Origin: an uncultured Eubacteriales bacterium
Lineage (GTDB): Bacteria > Bacillota > Clostridia > Christensenellales > CAG-138
Assembly: GCA_900546845.1 (NCBI GenBank)
Contig: UREK01000027.1
Span: 1-26,423, forward strand
Direction of reading: 5' to 3'
Length of the DNA stretch: 26,423 nt
The position numbers were made by a program, and so were the translations under genes. The notes under the pieces are model-generated. The model made no database searches, was not told where the DNA came from, and saw only the letters and a program-made list of their open reading frames with translations. Position 1 is the stretch's first letter. Each line of letters begins with the position of its first letter. Of this stretch, positions 8,168 to 14,641 are shown one piece after another.

Positions 8168-8449
8168 ATGAACGAATACGAAAACGTCGTGACCCTGACC
8201 GATGAGGACGGCGTGGAGGTCGATTTTGAGATCCTCGACGTGGTGCCCTATCATGGCGGTGAATATGCCGTGCTCCTGCCGGTGGACGATGCATCCGACG
8301 TGGTGGATGCCGTGATCCTCGAAGTGCTCGCCTCCGGCGAGGACGACGAAGAGGATATGCTCCAGGGCGTGGAGGACCCGGCCGTTCTTGATGCAGTGTT
8401 CGGCCTGTTCATGGAACGCAACAAGGACGAGTTCAACTTCGAACAATAA
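8168..8449 (+). CDS. DUF1292 family protein
   Basis: This 93-residue, very acidic protein has the DUF1292 pattern: NVVTLTDEDGVEVDFEILD, a YAVLLPVDD strand, then VDAVILEVL followed by an acidic stretch (SGEDDEEDML) and FGLFMERNKDEF. The family is widespread in Firmicutes and has no established function known to me. GGGAGGA stands before the ATG, and the gene follows fba by 15 bp, so both are probably on one mRNA ending at the hairpin 8458-8475. The link with aldolase is positional only. Confidence 0.9.
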   Translation: MNEYENVVTLTDEDGVEVDFEILDVVPYHGGEYAVLLPVDDASDVVDAVILEVLASGEDDEEDMLQGVEDPAVLDAVFGLFMERNKDEFNFEQ

Positions 8450-8457
8450 CGGAATGT

Positions 8458-8479
8458 GGGGCGCGCAAGCGCCCCCTTT
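8458..8479 (+). terminator. Terminator after the fba-DUF1292 operon
   Basis: GGGGCGC (8458-8464), loop GCAA, and GCGCCCC (8469-8475) form a tight 7-bp stem followed by CTTTA. The U-tract is short, so termination may be partial and readthrough would enter the repeat that starts at 8480. Confidence 0.55.
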
Positions 8480-8676
8480 AGGCTGTCGATCAAGTGGCAG
8501 ATGCCACTTGATCGAGGAATTCACGTCGCGCTTGCGCCGATGGCGCGGCCAGCGCTCCGTGTAAAGAAAGCCTTGCAGCGCAAGGCTTTTCGCTCGCACC
8601 GCACAGGTCGCTGCTCGCGATTGCAGGTCAAGGGCTGCGATCCTTGACGATCCTGGAGAGACTTTTTCGATAAGCT
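8480..8676 (+). repeat. Dispersed hairpin repeat, copy 2 (most complete)
   Basis: The unit opens with a hairpin whose arms GATCAAGTGGCA and TGCCACTTGATC pair perfectly (about 8488-8513). Next come a conserved CACGTCGCGCTTGCGC block, a middle hairpin (AAGCCTTGC/GCAAGGCTT, 8568-8588), a third stem GTCAAGG/CCTTGAC near 8627-8648, and the conserved tail GGAGAGACTTTTTCGATAAG. It begins 30 bp after the DUF1292 stop, in the same orientation. No transposase or long ORF is inside. Related copies are at 1-104, 20745-20890 and 26200-26423. Confidence 0.9.
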
Positions 8677-8715
8677 CCCCCTGTTTTATCATTTTCAAAC
8701 CAGGAGATACGCCGT

Positions 8716-9315
8716 ATGCGCAACATTTTAGCCGACATCGGCAACTTCATCTTCATTTCGGACGAGCCGGAACAGGCGGACGCCGTCTTTGTCGTGGGCG
8801 GCTCGCTGCCGGAGCTTCCGGAACTTGCGGCGGAACTCTGGAAGGGCGGCTATGCGCCCCTCGTTTTTATCGGCGGCGGCGTAAGCGTGAAGCATGGCGC
8901 CTTTCCCGGGCCGCGCACCAAGCGGGATGTTTACAACAAGGATTACGGGACGGAATACGATTTTTACCGGGATGTGCTGTTGCGCGCTGGCGTGCCGGAG
9001 CACGCGATTGCGGGGGAAAACCGTTCCGGCTACACCAGGCAGAACGCGCTGTTCGCCAGAGAAGCCGCGGATGCGCTCGGCTTTTCTCCCAAACGTGCGC
9101 TGCTGGTCTGCAAATCATTCCATGCCCGGCGCTGCCTGATGTGTTATCAGCTTGCGTTCCCAGATACACAATTCCGCATAATTCCCTGCGATGGCTTCGG
9201 TATCACAAAGGAGAACTGGTTCCTGTCGGAATACGGGATAGCGCGCGTATTGGGCGAGCTCCGCCGCTGTGGGGAACAGTTCACGGATGAGGATCTCAGG
9301 CGCTATCTTTCATAG
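8716..9315 (+). CDS. YdcF family (DUF218) protein
   Basis: The 199-residue protein has the DUF218 Rossmann-like layout: ADAVFVVGGSLPELPELA near the N-terminus, APLVFIGGGVS, a central acidic/arginine segment with ENRSGYTRQNALFAREA, then ALLVCKSFHARRCLMCYQ and FRIIPCDGFGITKENWF. Members occur in envelope and secondary metabolism contexts, and some are reported to bind S-adenosylmethionine; substrate here is unknown. No transmembrane segment is seen, so it is probably cytosolic. CAGGAGATA precedes the ATG. It lies between repeat copy 2 and a strong terminator, so it appears to be a single-gene unit, though no convincing promoter was found in the 39 bp after the repeat. Confidence 0.88.
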   Translation: MRNILADIGNFIFISDEPEQADAVFVVGGSLPELPELAAELWKGGYAPLVFIGGGVSVKHGAFPGPRTKRDVYNKDYGTEYDFYRDVLLRAGVPEHAIAGENRSGYTRQNALFAREAADALGFSPKRALLVCKSFHARRCLMCYQLAFPDTQFRIIPCDGFGITKENWFLSEYGIARVLGELRRCGEQFTDEDLRRYLS

Positions 9316-9355
9316 GTTTCATCATCAAACGCATATGGCACGGTTTGCGCTGTGC

Positions 9356-9387
9356 CGGCTCCTTTTTAAAAGGAGCCGAACTTTTTT
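9356..9387 (+). terminator. Terminator of the YdcF-like gene
   Basis: CGGCTCCTTTT and AAAAGGAGCCG (9356-9378) form a long near-perfect stem, followed by AAC and six T (9382-9387). This is a strong intrinsic terminator for the plus strand. Confidence 0.9.
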
Positions 9388-9439
9388 GAAAGGGGCAACG
9401 CCGGGCGCCTGCAATGTTGGGTGCAGTGTGCCATGCTCC

Positions 9440-9670
9440 TCACCGCTTTTTTGCGAGCGGGTAAGGCTTCGTTTCATCCGTCATGCCAAGCAAATAATCC
9501 GCCGAAACGCCATAATACCGCGCCAGTGCGATAAGAATCTCCGTCGGGATGTCGCTCCATGCGTTTTCGTAGCCGCTATATGTGCTGCGCGCGATGCGGA
9601 GATATTCCGCAACTTCGCGCTGTTTGAGGTCGCGGTCTTCCCGCAATGCTTTTATCCGCTCATATTTCAT
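9440..9670 (-). CDS. XRE-family regulator, probably from a leaderless mRNA
   Basis: The 76-residue protein is a compact Cro/C1 helix-turn-helix regulator: MKYERIKALREDRDLKQREV, then AEYLRIARSTYSGYENAWS and IPTEILIALARYYGVSADYLLG. I place the start at the ATG at 9670, where this family normally begins. No Shine-Dalgarno precedes it. Instead a TTGACA-N18-CATAAT promoter (9706-9677) puts the expected transcription start on or next to that ATG. Upstream in-frame ATG (9700) and TTG (9706) codons also lack a ribosome binding site and fall in the promoter. The gene diverges from the MATE gene at 9870, and the two -35 boxes are mirror images, suggesting joint control by this protein. Confidence 0.88.
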   Translation of the reverse strand: MKYERIKALREDRDLKQREVAEYLRIARSTYSGYENAWSDIPTEILIALARYYGVSADYLLGMTDETKPYPLAKKR

Positions 9671-9676
9671 AAAGAT

Positions 9677-9706
9677 ATTATGGATTGATGCTTCGCCCAT
9701 TGTCAA
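9677..9706 (-). promoter_or_regulatory. Promoter of the XRE gene (leaderless start)
   Basis: On the minus strand TTGACA (9706-9701) and CATAAT (9682-9677) have an 18-bp spacer. The ATG at 9670 begins 7 nt after the -10 box, the usual place for +1. Confidence 0.7.
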
Positions 9707-9730
9707 CCGCCACGAACCTCAAGGTTGACA
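9701..9730. promoter_or_regulatory. Candidate shared operator between XRE regulator and MATE gene
   Basis: TGTCAACC (9701-9708) and GGTTGACA (9723-9730) are perfect inverted arms 14 bp apart, and each contains one of the two divergent -35 boxes. A smaller dyad AACC-TCAA-GGTT (9715-9726) is nested on the right. A protein bound here could block both promoters at once; the XRE regulator is the obvious candidate. Confidence 0.6.
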
Positions 9731-9754
9731 TTCCCCGCCGGAATGGCCTATAAT
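9725..9754 (+). promoter_or_regulatory. Promoter of the MATE gene at 9870
   Basis: TTGACA (9725-9730) and TATAAT (9749-9754) are perfect consensus boxes with an 18-bp spacer. Transcription should start near 9761, giving a leader of about 109 nt. Confidence 0.85.
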
Positions 9755-9767
9755 ACTTCCTGTTCAT

Positions 9768-9845
9768 CGGAGGGTGAACCATTCGCTTGGAAATGGGAAC
9801 CGGATAAGATGCTGGCTGGAACGCCTGCGCTTAGCCGGTTTTTTT
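9768..9845 (+). promoter_or_regulatory. Putative transcription attenuator with short leader ORF
   Basis: The 5' arm AACCGG-A-TAAG (9798-9808) pairs with CTTA-G-CCGGTT (9830-9840), 10 of 11 positions matching, and seven T follow (9839-9845). This is an intrinsic terminator inside the MATE leader. A Shine-Dalgarno-like CGGAGGG (9768-9774) precedes a tiny frame that can start at ATT 9781 or TTG 9787 and stops at TAA 9805-9807, inside the 5' arm. A stalled ribosome there would prevent the hairpin. The start codon is weak and unproven. Confidence 0.5.
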
Positions 9846-9869
9846 CAGCTTGGAAACGGAGGGGAAGCT

Positions 9870-11243
9870 ATGATTCAGGAACAGAATTTTTCAAAGGGGC
9901 CGATCTTTGGGCCGCTTGTGCGCTTCGCGCTGCCGATCCTGCTCGCGCTGTTCCTGCAGACGATGTATGGCGCAGTGGACATGATGGTCGTCGGCCAGTT
10001 TGCGACGGCGGCGGACGTTTCCGCCGTTTCCACGGCGAGCTGGCTCATGCAGCTCGTGACAGCCTTCGTCGTCGGCATCGCGGTCGGTACGACGGTGCTG
10101 CTCGGCCGCAGGCTCGGCGAGGGCAACGCGGCGGAATCCGGGAAGATCGTCGGCGCGAGCATCGCGCTGTTCGCAATCCTCGGCATCGCCCTTACGGTAC
10201 TGATGGAGCTTCTCGCCGTGCCGCTCGTCCGGATCATGCAGACCCCGCCGGAAGCCGTGGACGCCGCGCTTGATTATATGCGCATCTGCTCCGCCGGGAC
10301 GGTTTTCATCGTGGCCTATAACGTGCTCGGCAGCGTGTTCCGCGGCATCGGCAATTCGCGCATCCCGCTCATGGCCGTAGCGTTCGCGTGCGTGTTCAAC
10401 ATCGCAGGGGATTACCTGCTCGTCGGCGTGTTCCACATGGCGGCGGCGGGCGCGGCAATCGCAACCGTCGCGGCGCAGGCGCTCAGCGTCCTCTTCTCCT
10501 TCCTCATTATCCGCAGGCAGAAGCTGCCCTTCTCGTTTGAGAAAAGCGACGTGAAGGCAAACCCCGCCCGCATGGGCGCGGTGCTCAGGCTCGGCTTCCC
10601 CATCGCGCTGCAGGACGTTCTTGTAAGCATCTCCTTCCTCGCCATCACGGCGATCGTCAACACCCTCGGCGTGACCGTTTCCGCAGGCGTTGGCGTGGCG
10701 GAAAAGCTCTGTGGCTTCATCATGCTCGTGCCCTCGGCGTTCAGCCAGGCGATGTCCTCCTTCGTGGCGCAGAACATGGGCGCAAACGAGCCGCAGCGCG
10801 CCCGGCGCGGCCTTGTTTACGGCATCGCTGCCTCGCTCGCCGTCGGCGTTGTGATGGCCTATTTCACGTTCTTCCATGGCGACCTGCTCGCGGGCCTTTT
10901 CGTCTCCGGGAAGGACCCTGCCGTGATCGCCGCCGCGGCGGAATACCTGAAAGCGTATGCGATCGACTGCCTGTTCGTCTCCTTCCTGTTCTGCCTGATC
11001 GGCTATTTCAACGGCTGCGGCAAGACTGCGTTCGTCATGGTGCAGGGCATCGTCGGCGCGTTCGGCGTGCGCGTGCCCGTCTCCTTCCTCATGAGTAAGC
11101 GCGTGCCCGTTTCGCTCTTCCACATCGGTCTTGCGACGCCCTGCTCCTCCGTGGTGCAGATCCTGCTCTGCGGGGCGTACTTCCTCCTGCTCGCCCGCGC
11201 GGCGAAGCGGGACACCTGGAACATCGGAGAACTGGAGCGCTGA
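9870..11243 (+). CDS. MATE family efflux transporter
   Basis: The 457-residue inner-membrane protein is a multidrug and toxin extrusion (MATE) antiporter, which exports organic cations or drugs using a Na+ or H+ gradient. It has about twelve hydrophobic segments in two similar halves, beginning FGPLVRFALPILLALFLQ, MYGAVDMMVVGQFA and VAVGTTVLLGRRLGEGN, with the second half starting near LGFPIALQDVLVSISFL. The start at 9870 follows GGAGGGGAAGCT, and the family N-terminus fits; an in-frame GTG at 9774 has its ribosome site abutting it and would run through the terminator hairpin. A divergent XRE regulator, a shared operator and a leader attenuator suggest inducible expression. The substrate is unknown. 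Confidence 0.94.
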   Translation: MIQEQNFSKGPIFGPLVRFALPILLALFLQTMYGAVDMMVVGQFATAADVSAVSTASWLMQLVTAFVVGIAVGTTVLLGRRLGEGNAAESGKIVGASIALFAILGIALTVLMELLAVPLVRIMQTPPEAVDAALDYMRICSAGTVFIVAYNVLGSVFRGIGNSRIPLMAVAFACVFNIAGDYLLVGVFHMAAAGAAIATVAAQALSVLFSFLIIRRQKLPFSFEKSDVKANPARMGAVLRLGFPIALQDVLVSISFLAITAIVNTLGVTVSAGVGVAEKLCGFIMLVPSAFSQAMSSFVAQNMGANEPQRARRGLVYGIAASLAVGVVMAYFTFFHGDLLAGLFVSGKDPAVIAAAAEYLKAYAIDCLFVSFLFCLIGYFNGCGKTAFVMVQGIVGAFGVRVPVSFLMSKRVPVSLFHIGLATPCSSVVQILLCGAYFLLLARAAKRDTWNIGELER

Positions 11244-11265
11244 CGTGGCGCAGGCCCTGGCTTTT

Positions 11266-11305
11266 CGCGCGGCGATGGGATCCCATTGCCGCGCGCTTCA
11301 TTTTC
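11266..11305 (+). terminator. Terminator of the MATE gene
   Basis: CGCGCGGC (11266-11273) pairs with GCCGCGCG (11288-11295), and the stem continues through ATGGGATCCCAT in the centre. CTTCATTTTCT follows. It begins 22 bp after the MATE stop. Confidence 0.75.
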
Positions 11306-11347
11306 TGTTATATTTTAAATTGAGAAATACGGATGGAAGACGTGGAT

Positions 11348-11428
11348 ATGCTAAAACGTTGGGCTTCGTTCTTTTTGGCCCTGGCCCTGTGCTGTTGTAG
11401 CCCCGGCCATATGCCCCCATTTCGTTAG
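11348..11428 (+). CDS. Possible 26-residue lipoprotein-like small ORF
   Basis: The frame reads MLKRWASFFLALALCCCSPGHMPPFR: a basic start, a hydrophobic stretch and a lipobox-like L-A-L-C, then only a short tail. It could be a micro-lipoprotein, a remnant of a longer lipoprotein, or chance. A second in-frame ATG lies at 11333. The ribosome site is poor (GGAAG about 10 nt upstream) and I see no clear promoter, though TATATTTTAAAT lies at 11310-11320. It is followed by the hairpin at 11447-11467. Confidence 0.25.
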   Translation: MLKRWASFFLALALCCCSPGHMPPFR

Positions 11429-11446
11429 CCGCAGGTACGATTACAA

Positions 11447-11476
11447 AAGGCAGGAGCTCCCTGCCTTCGTTTTTCC
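11447..11476. terminator. Bidirectional terminator before the ABC-F gene end
   Basis: AAGGCAGG (11447-11454), loop AGCTC, and CCTGCCTT (11460-11467) form a perfect 8-bp stem. CGTTTTTCC follows on the plus strand and TTTTGT on the minus strand. It lies 15 bp beyond the ABC-F stop. Confidence 0.85.
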
Positions 11477-11481
11477 TATTT

Positions 11482-13419
11482 CTATTCCTCTTCCAGCTCG
11501 TCCAGCCGCGCCTGGGCCTCTTCCCATTTCTGGTAAAGCCCGTCGAGCGCCTGCCGCTTTTCCTCCACGGCGCGAGCAAGCTCGCCGGCTTTTTTGTAAT
11601 CCGAAGCCACATCCGGCAGGGCCAGCTCCGCCTCAAGCTCAGCGATCTCCGCCTCTGCCGCGGCGACGCGCTCCTCCGCCCGGCGCGCTTCCCCTGCAGC
11701 GCGGTTGATGGCGCTCTGGCGCTCCTTCTTCGCGCGGTAATCGTTCTGTTTGGGGACGTTCTCCGGTTCCTCCACGGCTTTTTCTCGCGCGTCTGCTTCC
11801 CGCAGCGTGGCGCGGCGGGCGCGCTCGGCGACGAAATCCGTATAGCCGCCGATGTATTCCTCGATCCCATCCCCGCTGAGGTACAGCACGCGGTCCGCAA
11901 GGCGGTCCACCAGGTAGCGGTCATGCGTCACGACGAGGAGCGTCCCATCGTATTCCTCGAGCGCGCGCTCGAGCGCCTCCCGGGAAGCAATATCGAGGTG
12001 GTTGGTCGGCTCGTCCAGCAGCAGCAGGTTCGCGCCGGAAAGCATCAGCTTCAGAAGCTGCACACGCGCCCGCTCCCCGCCGGAGAGCAGGCCAAGCTCC
12101 TTATGTACGTCGTCCCCGCGGAAGAGGAACGCGGCGAGCGCCGTGCGGATAGCGGTATCGTCCATGCGTGGGTAGGCCTCGCGCACCTCTGCAAGCGCGC
12201 TCAGCTCGTCATGGAGGCCGGTCATGTGCTGCTCGTAATAGCCGGGACGCACCTTCGCACCGAAATAGAAGCTGCCTGCATCCGGCCGCTCTTTGCGCAT
12301 CAGGATGCGCAGGAGCGTGGTTTTCCCGCAGCCGTTCGGTCCGAGCAGGAACACGCGCTCGCCCTTGCGCACATGCAGGTCTACGCCATGGAACACCGGC
12401 GCTTCATAGCTTTTTGCAAGCCCCGTCCCGATCAGCACATCGTTCCCGCCCACCTCATCCGCATGGAAGCGGAAACGGATGCCCTCCGTCTCCCGTTCCG
12501 GCGCAACGAGCGTCGCGCGCAGGCGGTCGGCCTGCTTCTGCTTGGAGGCTGCCGTGATGAAGTTGCGCTCCTGGCCCCAGCGCCGCTGCTGCTCCACGAT
12601 GCGCTCGATGCGGCGGATCTCCTTCTGCGTGTTCATGTATTTGCGTCGGAGCGCCTCCTGCTCGTCCGCCATCAGCTCCATGTGGCGCGTATAATTCCCT
12701 TCGGAAACGAAGAAGCGCGTGTTCTTGATCTCCATGGTGCGGTTCGTGACCGCGTCGAGGAAATACCGGTCGTGCGAGATGACGATGAACGCGCCCGTGT
12801 AGCCACGCAGGTATTCCTCCAGCCAGGCGATTGCGTCGATGTCAAGATGGTTGGTCGGCTCATCCAACAGCAGCAGGTTCGCGCCGGAAAGCAGCACCCG
12901 CGCAAGCTGCGCTTTGTTGCGCTCGCCGCCGCTCATCCTCACAAGCGGCTTTTGCAGCTCCGCCTCCGTGAAGCCGAGGCCCAGGAGTGCCGCGCGCGTG
13001 CGGCTGCGGAACGTCAGCCCGCCGCCGTCCTCATAGCGCTCCCGCAGCGCATGCTGCCGCTGGATCAGCGGCGCAAGCTCGCTTTCCTCCGCGCGCTCCA
13101 GCGCGGCGTTCACGTCCTCCATGGCCGCCTCAAGCTCCATCAGCGGCGCGAACACGGAAAGGGTCGCATCATATACGCTCGCGCCCGTGTCCTCAATGCT
13201 CTGCGCCATGGCGACGACACGCGCCCCGCGGTTTTTGTATACGCTGCCCTCGTCGGCCTGCTCCAGCCCAAGCAGGATGCGGAAGAGCGTCGTCTTTCCG
13301 CAGCCGTTCACGCCAACGAGGCCGACCTTGTCCTTTTCGTTGATCTCAAAGCTCACATCCTCGAAGAGCAGCCGCTCCACGAAGGACTTTTTCATGTGGT
13401 GTACCGCCAGTACAGGCAT
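11482..13419 (-). CDS. ABC-F family ATPase
   Basis: The 645-residue protein has two ABC domains and no membrane segments, the plan of ABC-F proteins, which act on ribosomes in translation or antibiotic protection. Domain 1 shows Walker A GVNGCGKTT (residues 36-44), signature MSGGERNKAQLAR, and LLLLDEPTNHLDIDAIAWLE with ISHDRYFLD. A basic linker with the EQQRRWGQERNF region follows. Domain 2 has GPNGCGKTTLL (near 360), LSGGERARVQLLKL, a second DEPTNHLD, and VTHDRYLVD. The C-terminal 100 residues are Glu/Lys/Arg-rich and predicted coiled coil. Both catalytic Glu residues are present. The pattern resembles housekeeping YdiF/YheS-type members more than the resistance group, but this is tentative. 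AAAGGAG precedes the ATG; it follows DUF2804 by 59 bp, probably on one mRNA. Confidence 0.95.
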   Translation of the reverse strand: MPVLAVHHMKKSFVERLLFEDVSFEINEKDKVGLVGVNGCGKTTLFRILLGLEQADEGSVYKNRGARVVAMAQSIEDTGASVYDATLSVFAPLMELEAAMEDVNAALERAEESELAPLIQRQHALRERYEDGGGLTFRSRTRAALLGLGFTEAELQKPLVRMSGGERNKAQLARVLLSGANLLLLDEPTNHLDIDAIAWLEEYLRGYTGAFIVISHDRYFLDAVTNRTMEIKNTRFFVSEGNYTRHMELMADEQEALRRKYMNTQKEIRRIERIVEQQRRWGQERNFITAASKQKQADRLRATLVAPERETEGIRFRFHADEVGGNDVLIGTGLAKSYEAPVFHGVDLHVRKGERVFLLGPNGCGKTTLLRILMRKERPDAGSFYFGAKVRPGYYEQHMTGLHDELSALAEVREAYPRMDDTAIRTALAAFLFRGDDVHKELGLLSGGERARVQLLKLMLSGANLLLLDEPTNHLDIASREALERALEEYDGTLLVVTHDRYLVDRLADRVLYLSGDGIEEYIGGYTDFVAERARRATLREADAREKAVEEPENVPKQNDYRAKKERQSAINRAAGEARRAEERVAAAEAEIAELEAELALPDVASDYKKAGELARAVEEKRQALDGLYQKWEEAQARLDELEEE

Positions 13420-13478
13420 GGGTCTTCTCCTTTTAGGTTCCGGGAGGGCGCATTCCTTCCGCGCGCCAACCCAGGCAA

Positions 13479-14495
13479 TTAATACCGGTTCCGCACCTTT
13501 TCCGCGAAGCCGAGGAAATCCTTGAGTTCAAGCGCCGTGCCATCGTCGAGCACAGCCCGCCCGGTGAAGCGGCCGAACACCTGGTGCTGGTCGCTTTCGA
13601 TGACGAGCGCGCTCGTGCGCGCCGCGCGGTCGATCACCGGCACGAAATCCATCTCGAAGCGCCCGTCGTCCGAGGTGAACGTCCAGGGTTTGAGAAAGCT
13701 GTCCCCCGGGATGTTGAAGCGCACTTCAGAAAGCTTATGCGCCACGCCGCCGTAAACGAGCAGGTTCTCGCTCGCGGCGCTCGTGTCGCCAAAGCCATAG
13801 CCGATGTTGAAGCCGAACGGCTTCCCGTTCACGACGCCGTTGCCGTTGCCCCAATACCAGGTGTTGTCATACGTCCAAACGCCGCGCCCCCAATCGAGCG
13901 TGGCGAAGCTCGTCTCCGGCGAAAACGTGAAGCGGCGGCTGCCAAGCGTCATCGTGCCGGAGGCAGGCATGCAGTTGATCTTCTGGTTATAATAAAACGC
14001 GCGGGGCGCATGGAAGGGCGTGGCGATGACCATCGTGTCCATCGGCGGCTGTGCGAGCGTGAGCTCGAGCGCGAGCGCGTCCGCCCCGTGGAAGCGCTCA
14101 AACCGGCAGGAAAGCCGGCGCCCGCCGGGCAGCGCCCGGAACGCCATCTGCACGCGCTTGCCGCCATAGAGCGTATCGCCCGCGGCGCTCGTTTCCGGCA
14201 GTTTGAACTTCCCCAGGGGGAAGGCCGTAAGCACCGTCGCCGTCCGCTCCCACGGCTTCTCGAAATCCAGCACCGAAGCGGAAATCAGGCCCATATAGGA
14301 ATTATCCGCGATAGTGAGCGCGACACCGAAGGAATCGTTCGTGACGATGTAATAGTCCCATTCCTTGATGCGCAGCTTCCCCGCCTTCACGGCCGCGCGG
14401 CGGTAGTCGAGGAGCAGGCTCCGGGCCCAGCCGGGCTCGCGGAGGTTGCCGTTTGCGTCGAGGAGCGGGCCGCGCTGCGTGATTTCATGCTGCAT
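13479..14495 (-). CDS. DUF2804 family protein
   Basis: The 338-residue protein matches the DUF2804 family in length and layout: an N-terminal LLDANGNLREPGWARSLLLDY, a KEWDYYIVTND segment, many beta-strand stretches, VWTYDNTWYWGNGNG, and a C-terminal VFGRFTGRAVLDDG. The family has a beta-sandwich-like, lipocalin-type look, and its biochemical role is unknown to me. No signal peptide or membrane segment is present, so it should be cytosolic. GGGAGG lies 9 nt before the ATG. It has its own promoter (14528-14556) and leads into the ABC-F gene 59 bp downstream. The neighbour pairing does not reveal a function. Confidence 0.9.
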   Translation of the reverse strand: MQHEITQRGPLLDANGNLREPGWARSLLLDYRRAAVKAGKLRIKEWDYYIVTNDSFGVALTIADNSYMGLISASVLDFEKPWERTATVLTAFPLGKFKLPETSAAGDTLYGGKRVQMAFRALPGGRRLSCRFERFHGADALALELTLAQPPMDTMVIATPFHAPRAFYYNQKINCMPASGTMTLGSRRFTFSPETSFATLDWGRGVWTYDNTWYWGNGNGVVNGKPFGFNIGYGFGDTSAASENLLVYGGVAHKLSEVRFNIPGDSFLKPWTFTSDDGRFEMDFVPVIDRAARTSALVIESDQHQVFGRFTGRAVLDDGTALELKDFLGFAEKVRNRY

Positions 14496-14527
14496 GGAAT
14501 GGGGCCTCCCGTTTGTTTTTCCATTAC

Positions 14528-14556
14528 AGTATACCGTTTTGCCGGGGAAAGGGCAA
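14528..14556 (-). promoter_or_regulatory. Promoter of the DUF2804-ABC-F operon
   Basis: On the minus strand TTGCCC (14556-14551) and TATACT (14533-14528) have a 17-bp spacer. Confidence 0.6.
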
Positions 14557-14606
14557 CGATTTGGCTATATTTCCAGCGTGGATTTGTAAACAAAATCCTC
14601 CGCCGC

Positions 14607-14635
14607 TCGACAAATCCCACCGCGCTCTGTATAAT
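14607..14635 (+). promoter_or_regulatory. Promoter of the NlpC/P60 gene (leaderless start)
   Basis: TCGACA (14607-14612) and TATAAT (14630-14635) have a 17-bp spacer, 11 of 12 bases matching consensus. The ATG at 14642 begins 7 nt after the -10 box, where transcription is expected to start. Confidence 0.75.
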
Positions 14636-14641
14636 TACAGC

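Noticed and set aside
7400..8698. 432-codon minus-strand open frame opposite fba and DUF1292
   Set aside because: It lacks domain signals, mirrors the codon use of fba, and its start lies in repeat copy 2.
9774..9869. Longer MATE N-terminus from GTG 9774
   Set aside because: The ribosome site GGAGG touches the GTG, the extension lacks family similarity and would pass through the terminator hairpin; ATG 9870 has a good ribosome site and family N-terminus.
11482..13419. Antibiotic-resistance role for the ABC-F gene
   Set aside because: The motif pattern and linker fit housekeeping ABC-F proteins at least as well, the leader has no attenuator, and class cannot be settled without a phylogeny.
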